A DNA stretch of 40,791 bases from Gammaproteobacteria bacterium (GTDB lineage Bacteria > Pseudomonadota > Gammaproteobacteria > Steroidobacterales > Steroidobacteraceae): assembly GCA_012026925.1 (NCBI GenBank), contig VEPJ01000147.1, positions 12,787 to 53,577 of the forward strand. The letters are read 5' to 3'. Within the stretch, counting starts at the first letter, position 1. Each line of letters opens with the position of its first letter. Below, piece by piece: positions 15,476 through 22,966 of the stretch. The position numbers and the translations under genes were made by a program. Below the pieces are notes generated by a model. That model saw nothing but the letters and a program-made list of their open reading frames with translations, searched no databases and was not told the DNA's origin.

Positions 15476-15504
15476 TTGGGGCCGGCGGCGGCACAGGCTA
15501 CAGT
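15476..15504 (+). promoter_or_regulatory. Possible promoter directly before the CrbS-like gene
   Basis: TTGGGG (15476-15481) and TACAGT (15499-15504) are separated by 17 bases. If used, transcription would start at about 15510-15512, on or next to the GTG start codon, and no Shine-Dalgarno sequence precedes that GTG. This would make a leaderless mRNA. The -35 is weak, so this is tentative. Confidence 0.3.
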
Positions 15505-15510
15505 CCGCTC

Positions 15511-18500
15511 GTGGTTTCCGGACTGCTGCTCACCGTCCTGTCGATCGCCTATCTCGGGCTGCTGTTCGCCGTGGCGTTCTACGGCGAGCGCAAGTCCATC
15601 TATCCCGGACATTCGCGGCTCCGCCCGTACATCTACAGCCTCGCGCTCGGCGTGTACTGCACGACGTGGACGTTCCTGGGCGCCGTGGGCACGGCGGTGC
15701 GGGACGGCTGGTCCTATGTGCCCATCTACCTCGGCCCGGCGCTGGTGCTCCTGTTCGGCACGCCATTCCTCGAGCGGCTCGTCGCGATCGCGCGCGCGCA
15801 CAATACGACTTCGATCGCGGACTTCGTCTCGTCCCGCTTCGGCAAGAGCCCGGCACTGGCTGCGCTCGTGACGATCATGGCCGTCACGGCGGCCGTGCCC
15901 TACCTCGCTCTGCAGTACAAGGCCGTGGGAACCAGCATCGACGTGCTGACCGACACGCCGGGCCTGCGACGCGCGTGGTTCGCCGACACGGCGCTCTGGG
16001 CGGCGATGCTGATGGCGCTCTTCGCGATGCTGTTCGGCACGCGACGGCTCGACGCGACCGAGCACCACGAGGGCGTGATGCTCGCGATCGCCTTCGAGTC
16101 CGTGGTGAAGCTGCTCGCGTTCGTGGCCGCCGGCGTGTACGCCGTGATGCACCTCGGGGGTGCGCCGGCGCTGGCCCACACGCGCCTCGGGGACCTCGGG
16201 ACCGTGTTCAACGCGAATTTCGTCGCGTCCACGCTGGTTGCCGCGGCCGCGATCGTGTGCCTGCCGCGGCAGTTTCTGGTCGGCATCGTCGAGTGCGCCG
16301 ACCCGTCCGACGTGCGCAAGGCCCGCTGGCTCTTCTCGGCCTACCTGGGCGTGTTCACGCTGTTCGTCGTGCCGGTCGTGCTCGCCGGTCTCGGCGCCGG
16401 TCTCGGCGAGCGGCATCATCCCGATTCGTTCGTGCTGAGCCTGCCGCTCGAGACGGGCGCAACCCCGCTGGCCGTGCTGGTCTTCCTCGGCGGCCTCTCC
16501 GCCGCCACGGCCATGGTGATCGTCTCGAGCATCGCACTCGCGACGATGATCACGAACGACCTGATCATGCCCGCGCTCTGGCGCAGCCGCTGGCTGGGGC
16601 TGAGCGAGGGCGCCGACGTCGGCCGACTCGTCCTTTGGCTGCGGCGCGTGACCATCGTGCTGCTCGCGCTCCTCGCCTACGCCTATCACCACAACACTGC
16701 GACGCCCGCCAGTCTCGCGTCGATCGGGCTGCTCGCGTTTGCGGCCGTGGCGCAGTTCGCGCCTGCGCTCGTGACCGGACTCTACTGGCGCGGCGCGACC
16801 CGCGAAGGCGTCTTCTGGGGCCTCGTCGCGGGATTCCTGGTCTGGATCTACACGCTGCTCCTGCCGAACTTCGTCGCGGGCGGCGTCATCGGCTGGCCCT
16901 TGTTCGACCAGGGGCCCTGGGGGATCAGCTGGCTCAGGCCGCAGACGCTGTTCGGCATCGAGTTCATGAGTCCGGTCATGCGGGGCGCGACGATCGCGCT
17001 CGCGGCCAACGTGCTCGTGCTGTTCGCCGTGTCGCGGCTCCGCGGGGTTTCCTTCCGCGATCGCATGGCGGCCACCTCGTTCCTGCGGGGCGGCGTCCCG
17101 GTAGCCGGCGTCGCGGCGGCAGGCGGAGCGCGCGGCGGCGATCTGCTGGCGGTGACGGAGCGCATCCTCGGCACCGAGACCGCCTCGCGCGCGCTCGCCG
17201 AGTATCACCGCGAACTGGGACGACCCGTGCCGCGCCTCGGCGAGGCGGCCGACCGCGGCCTGCTGCAGTACATGGAGCGCGTACTCGCCGGCGCGATCGG
17301 CGCGTCGTCCGCGCGCCTGATGTTCACGCACGCGCTCGCCGGGCGCGGCATCGCACCCGAGGATGTCGCGGAGATGCTCGACGAGACGTCGCAGGAACTC
17401 CGCTTCAGCCGCCAGCTGCTGCAGGCGACGATGGAGAACGTCTCGCAGGGCATCGCGGTCGCGGACGCGGAGGCCCGCATCGTCGCCTGGAACCGCCGTT
17501 ATATCGAGATGTTCGACTACCCGGAGGGGCTGGTGTACGTCGGGCGGCCGGTGGCCGACCTTATCCGCTGGAACGCGGAGCACGGCGCGTTCGGCCCGGC
17601 CGACACGCAGCAGCAGATCGCGAAACGCATTGCGCACATGAAGGCCGGCACGTCCTACGTGATCCAGCGCACGCGGCCCGACGGTCGCGTCTTCGAGATC
17701 CGGGGCCAGCCGTTGCCGGACGGCGGCTACGTCACGACCTACACGGACATCACCGAGTTCAAGCGCACGGAGCAGGCACTGCTCGAGGCGAAGCTGACGC
17801 TGGAGCAGCGGGTGGAGGAACGCACGAGCGCGCTCAAGGCGGCGCTCGCAGCCCAGGAGGTGGCCAAGCGCGAGGCGGAGGAAGCCAACGCGACCAAGAC
17901 CCGGTTCGTCGCGGCGGCCAGCCACGACCTGCTGCAGCCGCTCAACGCCGCGCGCCTCTTCGCCTCCACGCTCGGCGAGCGTTCCGCGGATCGCGGCATC
18001 GTCGAGATCGCGGAGCGCATCGACAGTTCGATGCGCGCCGCGGAGGAGGTGCTCGACGACATGCTCGACATGGCGCGTCTCGAGAGCGGCACGATGCGCA
18101 CGGAAATCACGGATTTCCCGGTGTCCGAAGCGTTCGAGCACCTCGAGCGGCAGTTCGCGACCCTGGCCGAGCGGCGCGGGCTGCGACTGCGATTCACGCG
18201 ACCGACCTGCCGCGTGCGCAGCGACCGCGTGCTGCTGAGGCGCGTGCTGCAGAACCTCGTGTCGAACGCCCTGCGCTACACGCAGCGCGGCGGCGTGCTG
18301 GTGAGCTGCCGCCGTCGCGGCCGCATGGTCGAGCTGCAGGTGTGGGACACCGGGCCCGGCATCCCCGAGCAGCACCAGCGCGCGATCTTCGACGAGTTCC
18401 GGCGTCTCGACCGACCCTCGCCCTGGGGCGAGCAGGGACTCGGCCTCGGCCTGTCGATCTGCCATCGCATCGGGCTGCTGCTCGGCCTGCAACTCGGCGT

Positions 18501-19020
18501 TCGCTCCGAGGTGGGACGTGGCTCCGTGTTCAGCGTGCGCGTGCCTCTCAGTTCGGCAACCACCAGCATCGCCGCGTCCCCGGCGCCGGAGGTACGGGCG
18601 GCCACGCCCGCCAGCCTCGTCGGGCTCGTGGCGCTCTGCATCGACAACGAGCCTGAGATTCTCGACGGCATGAAGGCACTGATGTCGCGCTGGGGAGTGC
18701 GGGTGCTCACTGCGGTCAACTCCGCCGAAGCGAGGCGGCAGGCAGAGCAGGAGCCGCCGGACGTGATCCTCGCGGACTACCGGCTCGGGGACGGGGAACT
18801 GGACGGCCTCGATCTACTGCAGGCGATCCGGCGCGGCGGCGTCGAGCCCATACCGGGCGCCCTGGTGACGGCCGATCACAGCCCGGCCGTCGCGGAACGC
18901 GCGCGCGCCCTCGGGTACCCCGTGCTGCGCAAGCCGGTGAAGCCCGCAGCCCTGCGGGCACTGCTGGGCGCGCTCGCCTCGCAGCGGCAGGCCGGCGGAA
19001 GCGCCGTCGCAGCCGTGTGA
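15511..19020 (+). CDS. crbS: Symporter-fused hybrid sensor histidine kinase (CrbS/MxtR type)
   Basis: The product is 1169 aa, starting at GTG 15511. The N-terminal half (about 1-520) is a sodium/solute symporter-like (SLC5) domain of about 13 membrane helices. A PAS region follows (about 635-750, VAWNRRYIEMFDYPEG), then a coiled coil (about 755-800). The HisKA motif ASHDLLQPLNAAR carries His805. The HATPase has the N-box NLVSNALRYT and the G-boxes DTGPGIPE and GEQGLGLGLSI. The C-terminal receiver has acceptor Asp1089 in ILADYRL. This architecture matches CrbS/MxtR kinases, which with a LuxR-type partner control acetyl-CoA synthetase and acetate use in Vibrio and Pseudomonas. The matching regulator lies convergently 5 bp away, which supports the call. 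The ligand, and whether the symporter domain transports, cannot be read. Confidence 0.85.
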   Translation: MVSGLLLTVLSIAYLGLLFAVAFYGERKSIYPGHSRLRPYIYSLALGVYCTTWTFLGAVGTAVRDGWSYVPIYLGPALVLLFGTPFLERLVAIARAHNTTSIADFVSSRFGKSPALAALVTIMAVTAAVPYLALQYKAVGTSIDVLTDTPGLRRAWFADTALWAAMLMALFAMLFGTRRLDATEHHEGVMLAIAFESVVKLLAFVAAGVYAVMHLGGAPALAHTRLGDLGTVFNANFVASTLVAAAAIVCLPRQFLVGIVECADPSDVRKARWLFSAYLGVFTLFVVPVVLAGLGAGLGERHHPDSFVLSLPLETGATPLAVLVFLGGLSAATAMVIVSSIALATMITNDLIMPALWRSRWLGLSEGADVGRLVLWLRRVTIVLLALLAYAYHHNTATPASLASIGLLAFAAVAQFAPALVTGLYWRGATREGVFWGLVAGFLVWIYTLLLPNFVAGGVIGWPLFDQGPWGISWLRPQTLFGIEFMSPVMRGATIALAANVLVLFAVSRLRGVSFRDRMAATSFLRGGVPVAGVAAAGGARGGDLLAVTERILGTETASRALAEYHRELGRPVPRLGEAADRGLLQYMERVLAGAIGASSARLMFTHALAGRGIAPEDVAEMLDETSQELRFSRQLLQATMENVSQGIAVADAEARIVAWNRRYIEMFDYPEGLVYVGRPVADLIRWNAEHGAFGPADTQQQIAKRIAHMKAGTSYVIQRTRPDGRVFEIRGQPLPDGGYVTTYTDITEFKRTEQALLEAKLTLEQRVEERTSALKAALAAQEVAKREAEEANATKTRFVAAASHDLLQPLNAARLFASTLGERSADRGIVEIAERIDSSMRAAEEVLDDMLDMARLESGTMRTEITDFPVSEAFEHLERQFATLAERRGLRLRFTRPTCRVRSDRVLLRRVLQNLVSNALRYTQRGGVLVSCRRRGRMVELQVWDTGPGIPEQHQRAIFDEFRRLDRPSPWGEQGLGLGLSICHRIGLLLGLQLGVRSEVGRGSVFSVRVPLSSATTSIAASPAPEVRAATPASLVGLVALCIDNEPEILDGMKALMSRWGVRVLTAVNSAEARRQAEQEPPDVILADYRLGDGELDGLDLLQAIRRGGVEPIPGALVTADHSPAVAERARALGYPVLRKPVKPAALRALLGALASQRQAGGSAVAAV

Positions 19021-19025
19021 GCCAG

Positions 19026-19703
19026 CTAGTCGGAATCCTCGGGCGGAGGCTTGACGCTCGCCCGGTCGGTCGCGAGGCGGCCGGCCGCGAGAACGGCCTG
19101 CGTACGGGTCGCGACCCCGAGCTTGCGGAGTATCGCGGTCACGTGCGCCTTCACCGTCGCCTCCGACACGTCGAGGTCATACGCAATCTGCTTGTTGAGG
19201 AGGCCGGAGCACAGCATGCCGAGCACGCGGAACTGCTGCGGGGTGAGCTCGGCGATGCGGCGGGCGATCTCGAGGTCTTCGTCCGTCGCGCCCGAGCCGC
19301 GTGGCGGGTGATAGCCGGGCGGCGTGTAGATCTCTCCCGCAAGCACGGCCTCGACGGCCCGGCCGATCTGTCCAGCCTCGGTGGACTTCGGAATGAATCC
19401 CTGCGCGCCGTAACGCAGCGCTGACGCGATCGTCTGGGGATCGTCGTCGGCGGACACGATGGCGACCGGCAGACCCGGCCGCGTGCCCCGCACATGCGCC
19501 AGTGCATTGAAGCCCTGCGCCCCCGGCATGTTGAGGTCCAGAAGCAACAAGTCCGCGTCCGGCTCCGCCTCGACGGCGGCCAGCAGGGCGGCAACCGAAT
19601 CGGCCTCGACGAAGCCCGTGCCCGGCTCGAGTCGCCCGACCGCGGCCTTCAGCGCCTCACGAAACAACGGGTGGTCGTCGGCGACGATGATCTGTCGGGT
19701 CAT
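19026..19703 (-). CDS. crbR: NarL/LuxR-family response regulator (CrbR/ErdR type)
   Basis: The product is 225 aa, with ATG at 19703; no strong Shine-Dalgarno is present. The receiver has the acidic pair in VADDHPLF (Asp9-Asp10), the phosphoacceptor Asp56 in LLLLDLNMPG and Lys in FIPKST. The C-terminal LuxR helix-turn-helix (about 158-215) contains LTPQQFRVLGMLCSGLLNKQIA and SEATVKAHVTAILRKL. It is the expected partner of the hybrid kinase convergently encoded next to it, relaying phosphate from its C-terminal receiver or directly. CrbR/ErdR proteins activate acs and related genes for acetate or ethanol use; no acs gene is in the window. The divergent porin is a candidate local target, and the shared 117-bp gap holds a direct repeat (19772-19799). 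Confidence 0.85.
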   Translation of the reverse strand: MTRQIIVADDHPLFREALKAAVGRLEPGTGFVEADSVAALLAAVEAEPDADLLLLDLNMPGAQGFNALAHVRGTRPGLPVAIVSADDDPQTIASALRYGAQGFIPKSTEAGQIGRAVEAVLAGEIYTPPGYHPPRGSGATDEDLEIARRIAELTPQQFRVLGMLCSGLLNKQIAYDLDVSEATVKAHVTAILRKLGVATRTQAVLAAGRLATDRASVKPPPEDSD

Positions 19704-19771
19704 GGGACCGAGACTACACCTGCCCCGGCGCACGGCGCGCTGCCTTCGACCAAAGGCGAATTCCCCCCGCC

Positions 19772-19799
19772 GCGCAACAGTCGCAGCATCGGCGCAACA
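19772..19799. repeat. Direct repeat GCGCAACA x2 at 20-bp spacing, candidate operator
   Basis: GCGCAACA occurs at 19772-19779 and again at 19792-19799, a phase of 20 bp or about two helical turns. The repeats lie between the divergent regulator and porin genes, 21-49 bases upstream of the porin ATG. Tandem half-sites on one helix face are typical for dimeric NarL/LuxR-type regulators, so an operator for the adjacent regulator is plausible. An 8-mer pair could also be chance. Confidence 0.35.
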
Positions 19800-19820
19800 T
19801 CCACAGCCGGGGGCCCCGCC

Positions 19821-21224
19821 ATGCTCGCGCACCACTCCAGCAGCGCTCTCCTTCGCCGCTTCGTCTCCGCAACGCTCGCCATCACCGCGCTCGGCGTCTC
19901 GACGAATGCGCTCGCGCAGGCGGCGCCCACCGCGCAGACCGCGCGCGAGGCGGCCCTCGAAGCCCGCGTGGCCGAACTCGAGAAACAGGTGCAGGCGCTG
20001 CTCAGCGCACAGAAGGCCCCGGCCGCCGCGCCGGCCGCGGCAGGTGCGGCCCCGACCACGGCTGCTGCTGCACCCGCTGCAAAGGGACCTCCGCCTGTGC
20101 AGTCCTCCTCGATCGTCCCCAATGCCGTGGCGGGGACCACGTTCTACTTCACGGGCTACGCGAAGGCCGATGCCCTGTGGACGAACACGCCGAGCGGCAC
20201 CATCGCAGAGAACGCGACCGGCCGCGACTACTACGTACCGGGGCAGACGCCCGTCTCGGGAGACTCGATCGGCACCTTTTTCAACTTCCAGGTCAAGCAG
20301 ACGCGCCTGATCGCGGGGACCGAGACGCCCTTCGGCGACGGCGACAAGTTGAAGACCCACGTCGAGGTCGACTTCTTCCAGAACAACCTGAACGGCACGC
20401 TCGGCAACCAGAACGTGTCGAACACCTACGCACCCGAGCTGCGTCAGGCCTTCATCCAGACCAATCACTGGCTCGTCGGCCAGGCGTGGTCGTCGTTCAT
20501 GAACTGGCAGGTCCTGCCGGAGACGGCGGACTTCATCGGCGGCACCGACGGCACGATCTTCATCCGCCAGCCGCAGGTCCGCTACACCTATGGCGGATTC
20601 TCGATCGCCGCGGAGAACCCGCAGACGACCATCACGCCCTACAAGGGCGGCACGTCGATCTCGAGCGACTCGAGCCAGTGGCCGGACTTCATCGCCCGCT
20701 ACACCTTGTCCGGCAAGTGGGGAACCGCGACGCTGGCCGGCCTCGTGCGCGACCTGCGCTACAAGACCGCTGGCGCCAACGCATACGACACGTCCACCTG
20801 GACCGCGGCTGCGGCGCTCTCGGGCAAGATCAACGTGTTCGCCAAGGACGACATCCGCTGGACGTTCGAGGGCGGCAACCTCGGTCGTTACGTCGCGCTC
20901 AACTTCACTAACGACGCCGTGATCGACGAGAACCGGCACCTGCAGTCCATCGACGGCTTCGCAGGCTACGTCGCCTACCGGCACGTGTGGACCGACAAGA
21001 TCCGTAGCAGCCTCTTCTACGCGTTCGAGACGTACAACAACGACGAGAAGTGGACCGGCACCGCCGTCAACAAGAAGAGCGAGAGCTGGACCTTCAACAC
21101 GTTCTACTCGCCGATCCCGAAGCTCGACATCGGTGCCGAGTACCGCTGGGCCAAGCGCGAGATCGAGAGCGGCGACGACGGCAGCCTGACCCGCCTGCAG
21201 CTGACGTCGAAGTACTCCTTCTGA
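19821..21224 (+). CDS. DcaP-like trimeric outer-membrane porin
   Basis: The product is 467 aa. The ATG at 19821 starts a Sec signal ending near NALAQA (about 33). A short coiled coil follows (LEARVAELEKQVQALLSAQ, about 43-61), then an Ala/Pro-rich linker (about 62-95) and a long region of amphipathic beta strands ending in the outer-membrane signature KYSF with C-terminal Phe. An N-terminal helical coiled coil before the barrel is the hallmark of DcaP-type porins, which take up dicarboxylates and similar small anions. It sits divergent from the CrbR-like regulator and next to the CrbS-like kinase, so uptake of an organic acid controlled by that pair is a reasonable inference. The longer open frame starting at 19494 is antisense to the regulator and is rejected. 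Confidence 0.8.
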   Translation: MLAHHSSSALLRRFVSATLAITALGVSTNALAQAAPTAQTAREAALEARVAELEKQVQALLSAQKAPAAAPAAAGAAPTTAAAAPAAKGPPPVQSSSIVPNAVAGTTFYFTGYAKADALWTNTPSGTIAENATGRDYYVPGQTPVSGDSIGTFFNFQVKQTRLIAGTETPFGDGDKLKTHVEVDFFQNNLNGTLGNQNVSNTYAPELRQAFIQTNHWLVGQAWSSFMNWQVLPETADFIGGTDGTIFIRQPQVRYTYGGFSIAAENPQTTITPYKGGTSISSDSSQWPDFIARYTLSGKWGTATLAGLVRDLRYKTAGANAYDTSTWTAAAALSGKINVFAKDDIRWTFEGGNLGRYVALNFTNDAVIDENRHLQSIDGFAGYVAYRHVWTDKIRSSLFYAFETYNNDEKWTGTAVNKKSESWTFNTFYSPIPKLDIGAEYRWAKREIESGDDGSLTRLQLTSKYSF

Positions 21225-21242
21225 CCACGGCCCCCTGGCGCC

Positions 21243-21722
21243 CTAGCCCTCCGAGGCGGGGCGCCAGCGGGCGCGGGTCACCCGCCATTCGGTGCCCTCG
21301 AGGCGGAGCTCGAGTTCCACGTCGTACACGTCGGCGGCGACGTCGAACGCCGTCGCAGCACCGCTCTCCCGGCCGAGCGCGCCGAGCGTCAGGCCGACCT
21401 GCGCCATGTCGCGGTACGGGAACCCGACCGAGTTCACCTTCAGGAGCAGGTGGACCGACTGGTGCGCGATGAGATACCCGCGCAGGTACTGCTTGAGTTC
21501 CACCGTCCCGTAACCCTGTTCGTCGCGGTAGTCCGCGGACACGAACTCCATGATCCCCGACAGGTCGCGGGCTTCCGCCGCCTGCTCGGCCTGTGCGACC
21601 ACGGCTCGCACCTGCGCCTCGGGAGTCTGCCGAGGCCCGCACGCGGCAGCCAATGCCACGACGACCCCGGCGACGAACGCCCGCCGCAGCGAGGCGACAG
21701 TTCGCCGGCTCTGTGGCAGCAT
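21243..21722 (-). CDS. Small NTF2-like lipoprotein
   Basis: The product is 159 aa from ATG 21722; in-frame ATGs at 21746 and 21752 would add 8 or 10 residues and are possible. A positively charged n-region and a hydrophobic stretch lead to the lipobox LAAAC (Cys28), so it is a membrane-anchored periplasmic lipoprotein. The mature part has a helix (QVRAVVAQAEQAAEARD) followed by SGIMEFVSADYRDEQG and alternating strands ending in WRVTRARWRP, which resembles the NTF2/SnoaL-like cone fold. No catalytic residues are evident. It is convergent with the porin (18-bp gap) and divergent from the MDR gene (44-bp gap). The function is unknown. Confidence 0.75.
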   Translation of the reverse strand: MLPQSRRTVASLRRAFVAGVVVALAAACGPRQTPEAQVRAVVAQAEQAAEARDLSGIMEFVSADYRDEQGYGTVELKQYLRGYLIAHQSVHLLLKVNSVGFPYRDMAQVGLTLGALGRESGAATAFDVAADVYDVELELRLEGTEWRVTRARWRPASEG

Positions 21723-21766
21723 CGCGCGCGACCGACCTGCGTCCATTGGCATCCGGGCATTTTCGC

Positions 21767-22714
21767 ATGCGTGCTTTCCGCTACCACTCCACCGCCGCAA
21801 CCGGCGGCCCGCGTCTCGAGGAGGTCCCTGCGCCCGTTCCCGGCGACGGAGAGGTACTGGTCCGGGTCCACTGCGCCAGCCTGAATCCCGTCGACTGGAA
21901 GATCGCGGCGGGAAAGTTCCGGCTGCTGGTGAAAGGCGGCCTGCCGCGCACGATGGGCAGCGACTTCGCGGGTGAAGTGGTTGCAGTCGGTGCCGGCGCG
22001 GACGGGTTCGGGCCGGGTGACCGCGTGTGGGGCTTCATCGACCCTTTCAAACGAACGCAGGGCACGTTTGCCGAACTCTGCCCCGTGCCGTCCGACTACC
22101 TTTTCGCGTTGCCGGACGATCTCACCTACCGCGACGCCGCCGCGCTTGCATGCGTGGGAACGACGGCCGTCACTCTGTGCGACCTGACACGAACGGTCAG
22201 CGGATCACGCGTGCTCGTGAACGGCGCCGCGGGCGGCGTGGGTCACGTGGCCGTCCAGGTCGCCAAGGCACGCGGCGCGCGCGTCACCGCCGTCGCCAGC
22301 GGGGCTCGCGAGGAATTCGTTCGCGCGCTCGGCGCCGATGAATTCATCGACTACCGTCGCTCGCCGGTGGGCGAGTGGCCGTCGGGATTCGACGCCGTGT
22401 TCGACTGCGTACCGAATCTTCCGCGGCGAGTGCAACGCCGCCTCATCCGGAGCGGCGGGCAGTACGCGACTACCTTGCCCGATGCCCTGACTTTCCTGCT
22501 CGATCCGCTCACGAATGCCGTCGGGCGAGTGCACCGTCACGGCGTCATGATCGGGCCGAGCAGGAGGATCATGGACGAACTGCTGGAGGGCTTCCGCTCC
22601 CGGCAGCTGCACTGTCACATCGAAGCCGAGTACCCGCTCGAGCGCGCCGCCGAAGCCATCGCACGGTCGCGCTCGGGTCGGGTGCAGGGCAAGCTCGTGG
22701 TTCGCGTCGGCTGA
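21767..22714 (+). CDS. MDR-family NAD(P)-dependent oxidoreductase (quinone oxidoreductase-like)
   Basis: The product is 315 aa. The ATG at 21767 (MRAFRYHS) is chosen because the 58 residues upstream in frame are Arg/Pro-rich antisense to the lipoprotein gene. The N-terminal GroES-like domain contains VRVHCASLNPVDWKIAAG and GSDFAGEVVAVG. The Rossmann domain has NGAAGGVGHVAVQVAK, the AxxGxxG-type dinucleotide site. It lacks the catalytic and structural zinc cysteines of alcohol dehydrogenases, so it belongs with zinc-free quinone oxidoreductase, enone reductase or reticulon-4-interacting-protein-like members that use NADPH. The substrate cannot be read. It converges with the 40-residue membrane-protein gene 18 bp away; that gap holds only a short GC palindrome. 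Confidence 0.85.
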   Translation: MRAFRYHSTAATGGPRLEEVPAPVPGDGEVLVRVHCASLNPVDWKIAAGKFRLLVKGGLPRTMGSDFAGEVVAVGAGADGFGPGDRVWGFIDPFKRTQGTFAELCPVPSDYLFALPDDLTYRDAAALACVGTTAVTLCDLTRTVSGSRVLVNGAAGGVGHVAVQVAKARGARVTAVASGAREEFVRALGADEFIDYRRSPVGEWPSGFDAVFDCVPNLPRRVQRRLIRSGGQYATTLPDALTFLLDPLTNAVGRVHRHGVMIGPSRRIMDELLEGFRSRQLHCHIEAEYPLERAAEAIARSRSGRVQGKLVVRVG

Positions 22715-22732
22715 CGAGCCGCGGCCGCGCTC

Positions 22733-22855
22733 TCAGACGTAAGCCTGGGAGCCGGCAACCGCGTGGGCGAGCACGCCGACGACCAGGGTGACCGCAATCA
22801 TCAGGCCGGCGAGCACCTTCGAAAGGAAATGGTCCGATTCATGGCAGGTGAACAT
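22733..22855 (-). CDS. 40-residue single-TM membrane protein with hairpin-masked RBS
   Basis: The short frame runs from ATG 22855 to TGA 22733-22735. It has a near-ideal GGAGGAG ribosome site 8 bases ahead of the ATG, an AT-rich leader and a promoter candidate. The polar head MFTCHESDHFLSK is followed by one hydrophobic helix, LAGLMIAVTLVVGVLAHAV (residues about 15-33), and a short tail ending AYV. It should be an inner-membrane miniprotein; the Cys and two His in the head (residues 4, 5 and 9) might bind a metal. I do not recognise a family. Another miniprotein of similar build ends at 40721. Its ribosome binding site lies in a hairpin (22858-22886). The RBS, leader and composition make it more convincing than chance, although it is too short for similarity to prove. 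Confidence 0.65.
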   Translation of the reverse strand: MFTCHESDHFLSKVLAGLMIAVTLVVGVLAHAVAGSQAYV

Positions 22856-22857
22856 GG

Positions 22858-22886
22858 CTTGCTCCTCCGTTCGCTACGGAGGCAAA
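22858..22886 (-). promoter_or_regulatory. Leader hairpin sequestering the ribosome binding site
   Basis: In the minus-strand mRNA a perfect 7-bp stem, CCUCCGU and ACGGAGG with an AGCGA loop (22864-22882), pairs the whole GGAGG Shine-Dalgarno core. A lower stem, UUUGC with GCAAG (one G-U pair), can extend it across a 2-base bulge to within 2 bases of the AUG at 22855. Such an anti-SD helix would keep the 40-residue protein off until melted or remodelled, as in RNA thermometers or protein/RNA-controlled leaders. The structure was drawn by eye. Confidence 0.55.
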
Positions 22887-22899
22887 GCTACGCGCAATG

Positions 22900-22930
22900 A
22901 TTAAACAGATAAACGGGATTATTCTGGCAA
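22900..22930 (-). promoter_or_regulatory. AT-rich promoter candidate for the 40-residue protein
   Basis: On the minus strand, TTGCCA (22925-22930) and TTTAAT (22900-22905) are separated by 19 bases, a little long for sigma70. The surrounding 22895-22955 is the most AT-rich stretch of the window. Transcription would begin near 22893, giving a leader of about 38 bases that is almost entirely the RBS hairpin. The stretch also separates this gene from the upstream hydroxylase stop at 22967. Confidence 0.4.
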
Positions 22931-22966
22931 GTTAATTTTGAATTCCAGAACAATCCAGACGAGCTG

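Noticed and set aside
15388-15477. Short GTG-started frame of about 29 codons between the DUF1295 and kinase genes
   Set aside because: It has no ribosome site, no hydrophobic or structured pattern and Arg/Gly-rich composition; probably chance.
15250-18492. A 1080-codon open frame on the minus strand
   Set aside because: It is antisense to the symporter-kinase and DUF1295 genes, which have clear motifs on plus; its composition is typical of shadow frames.
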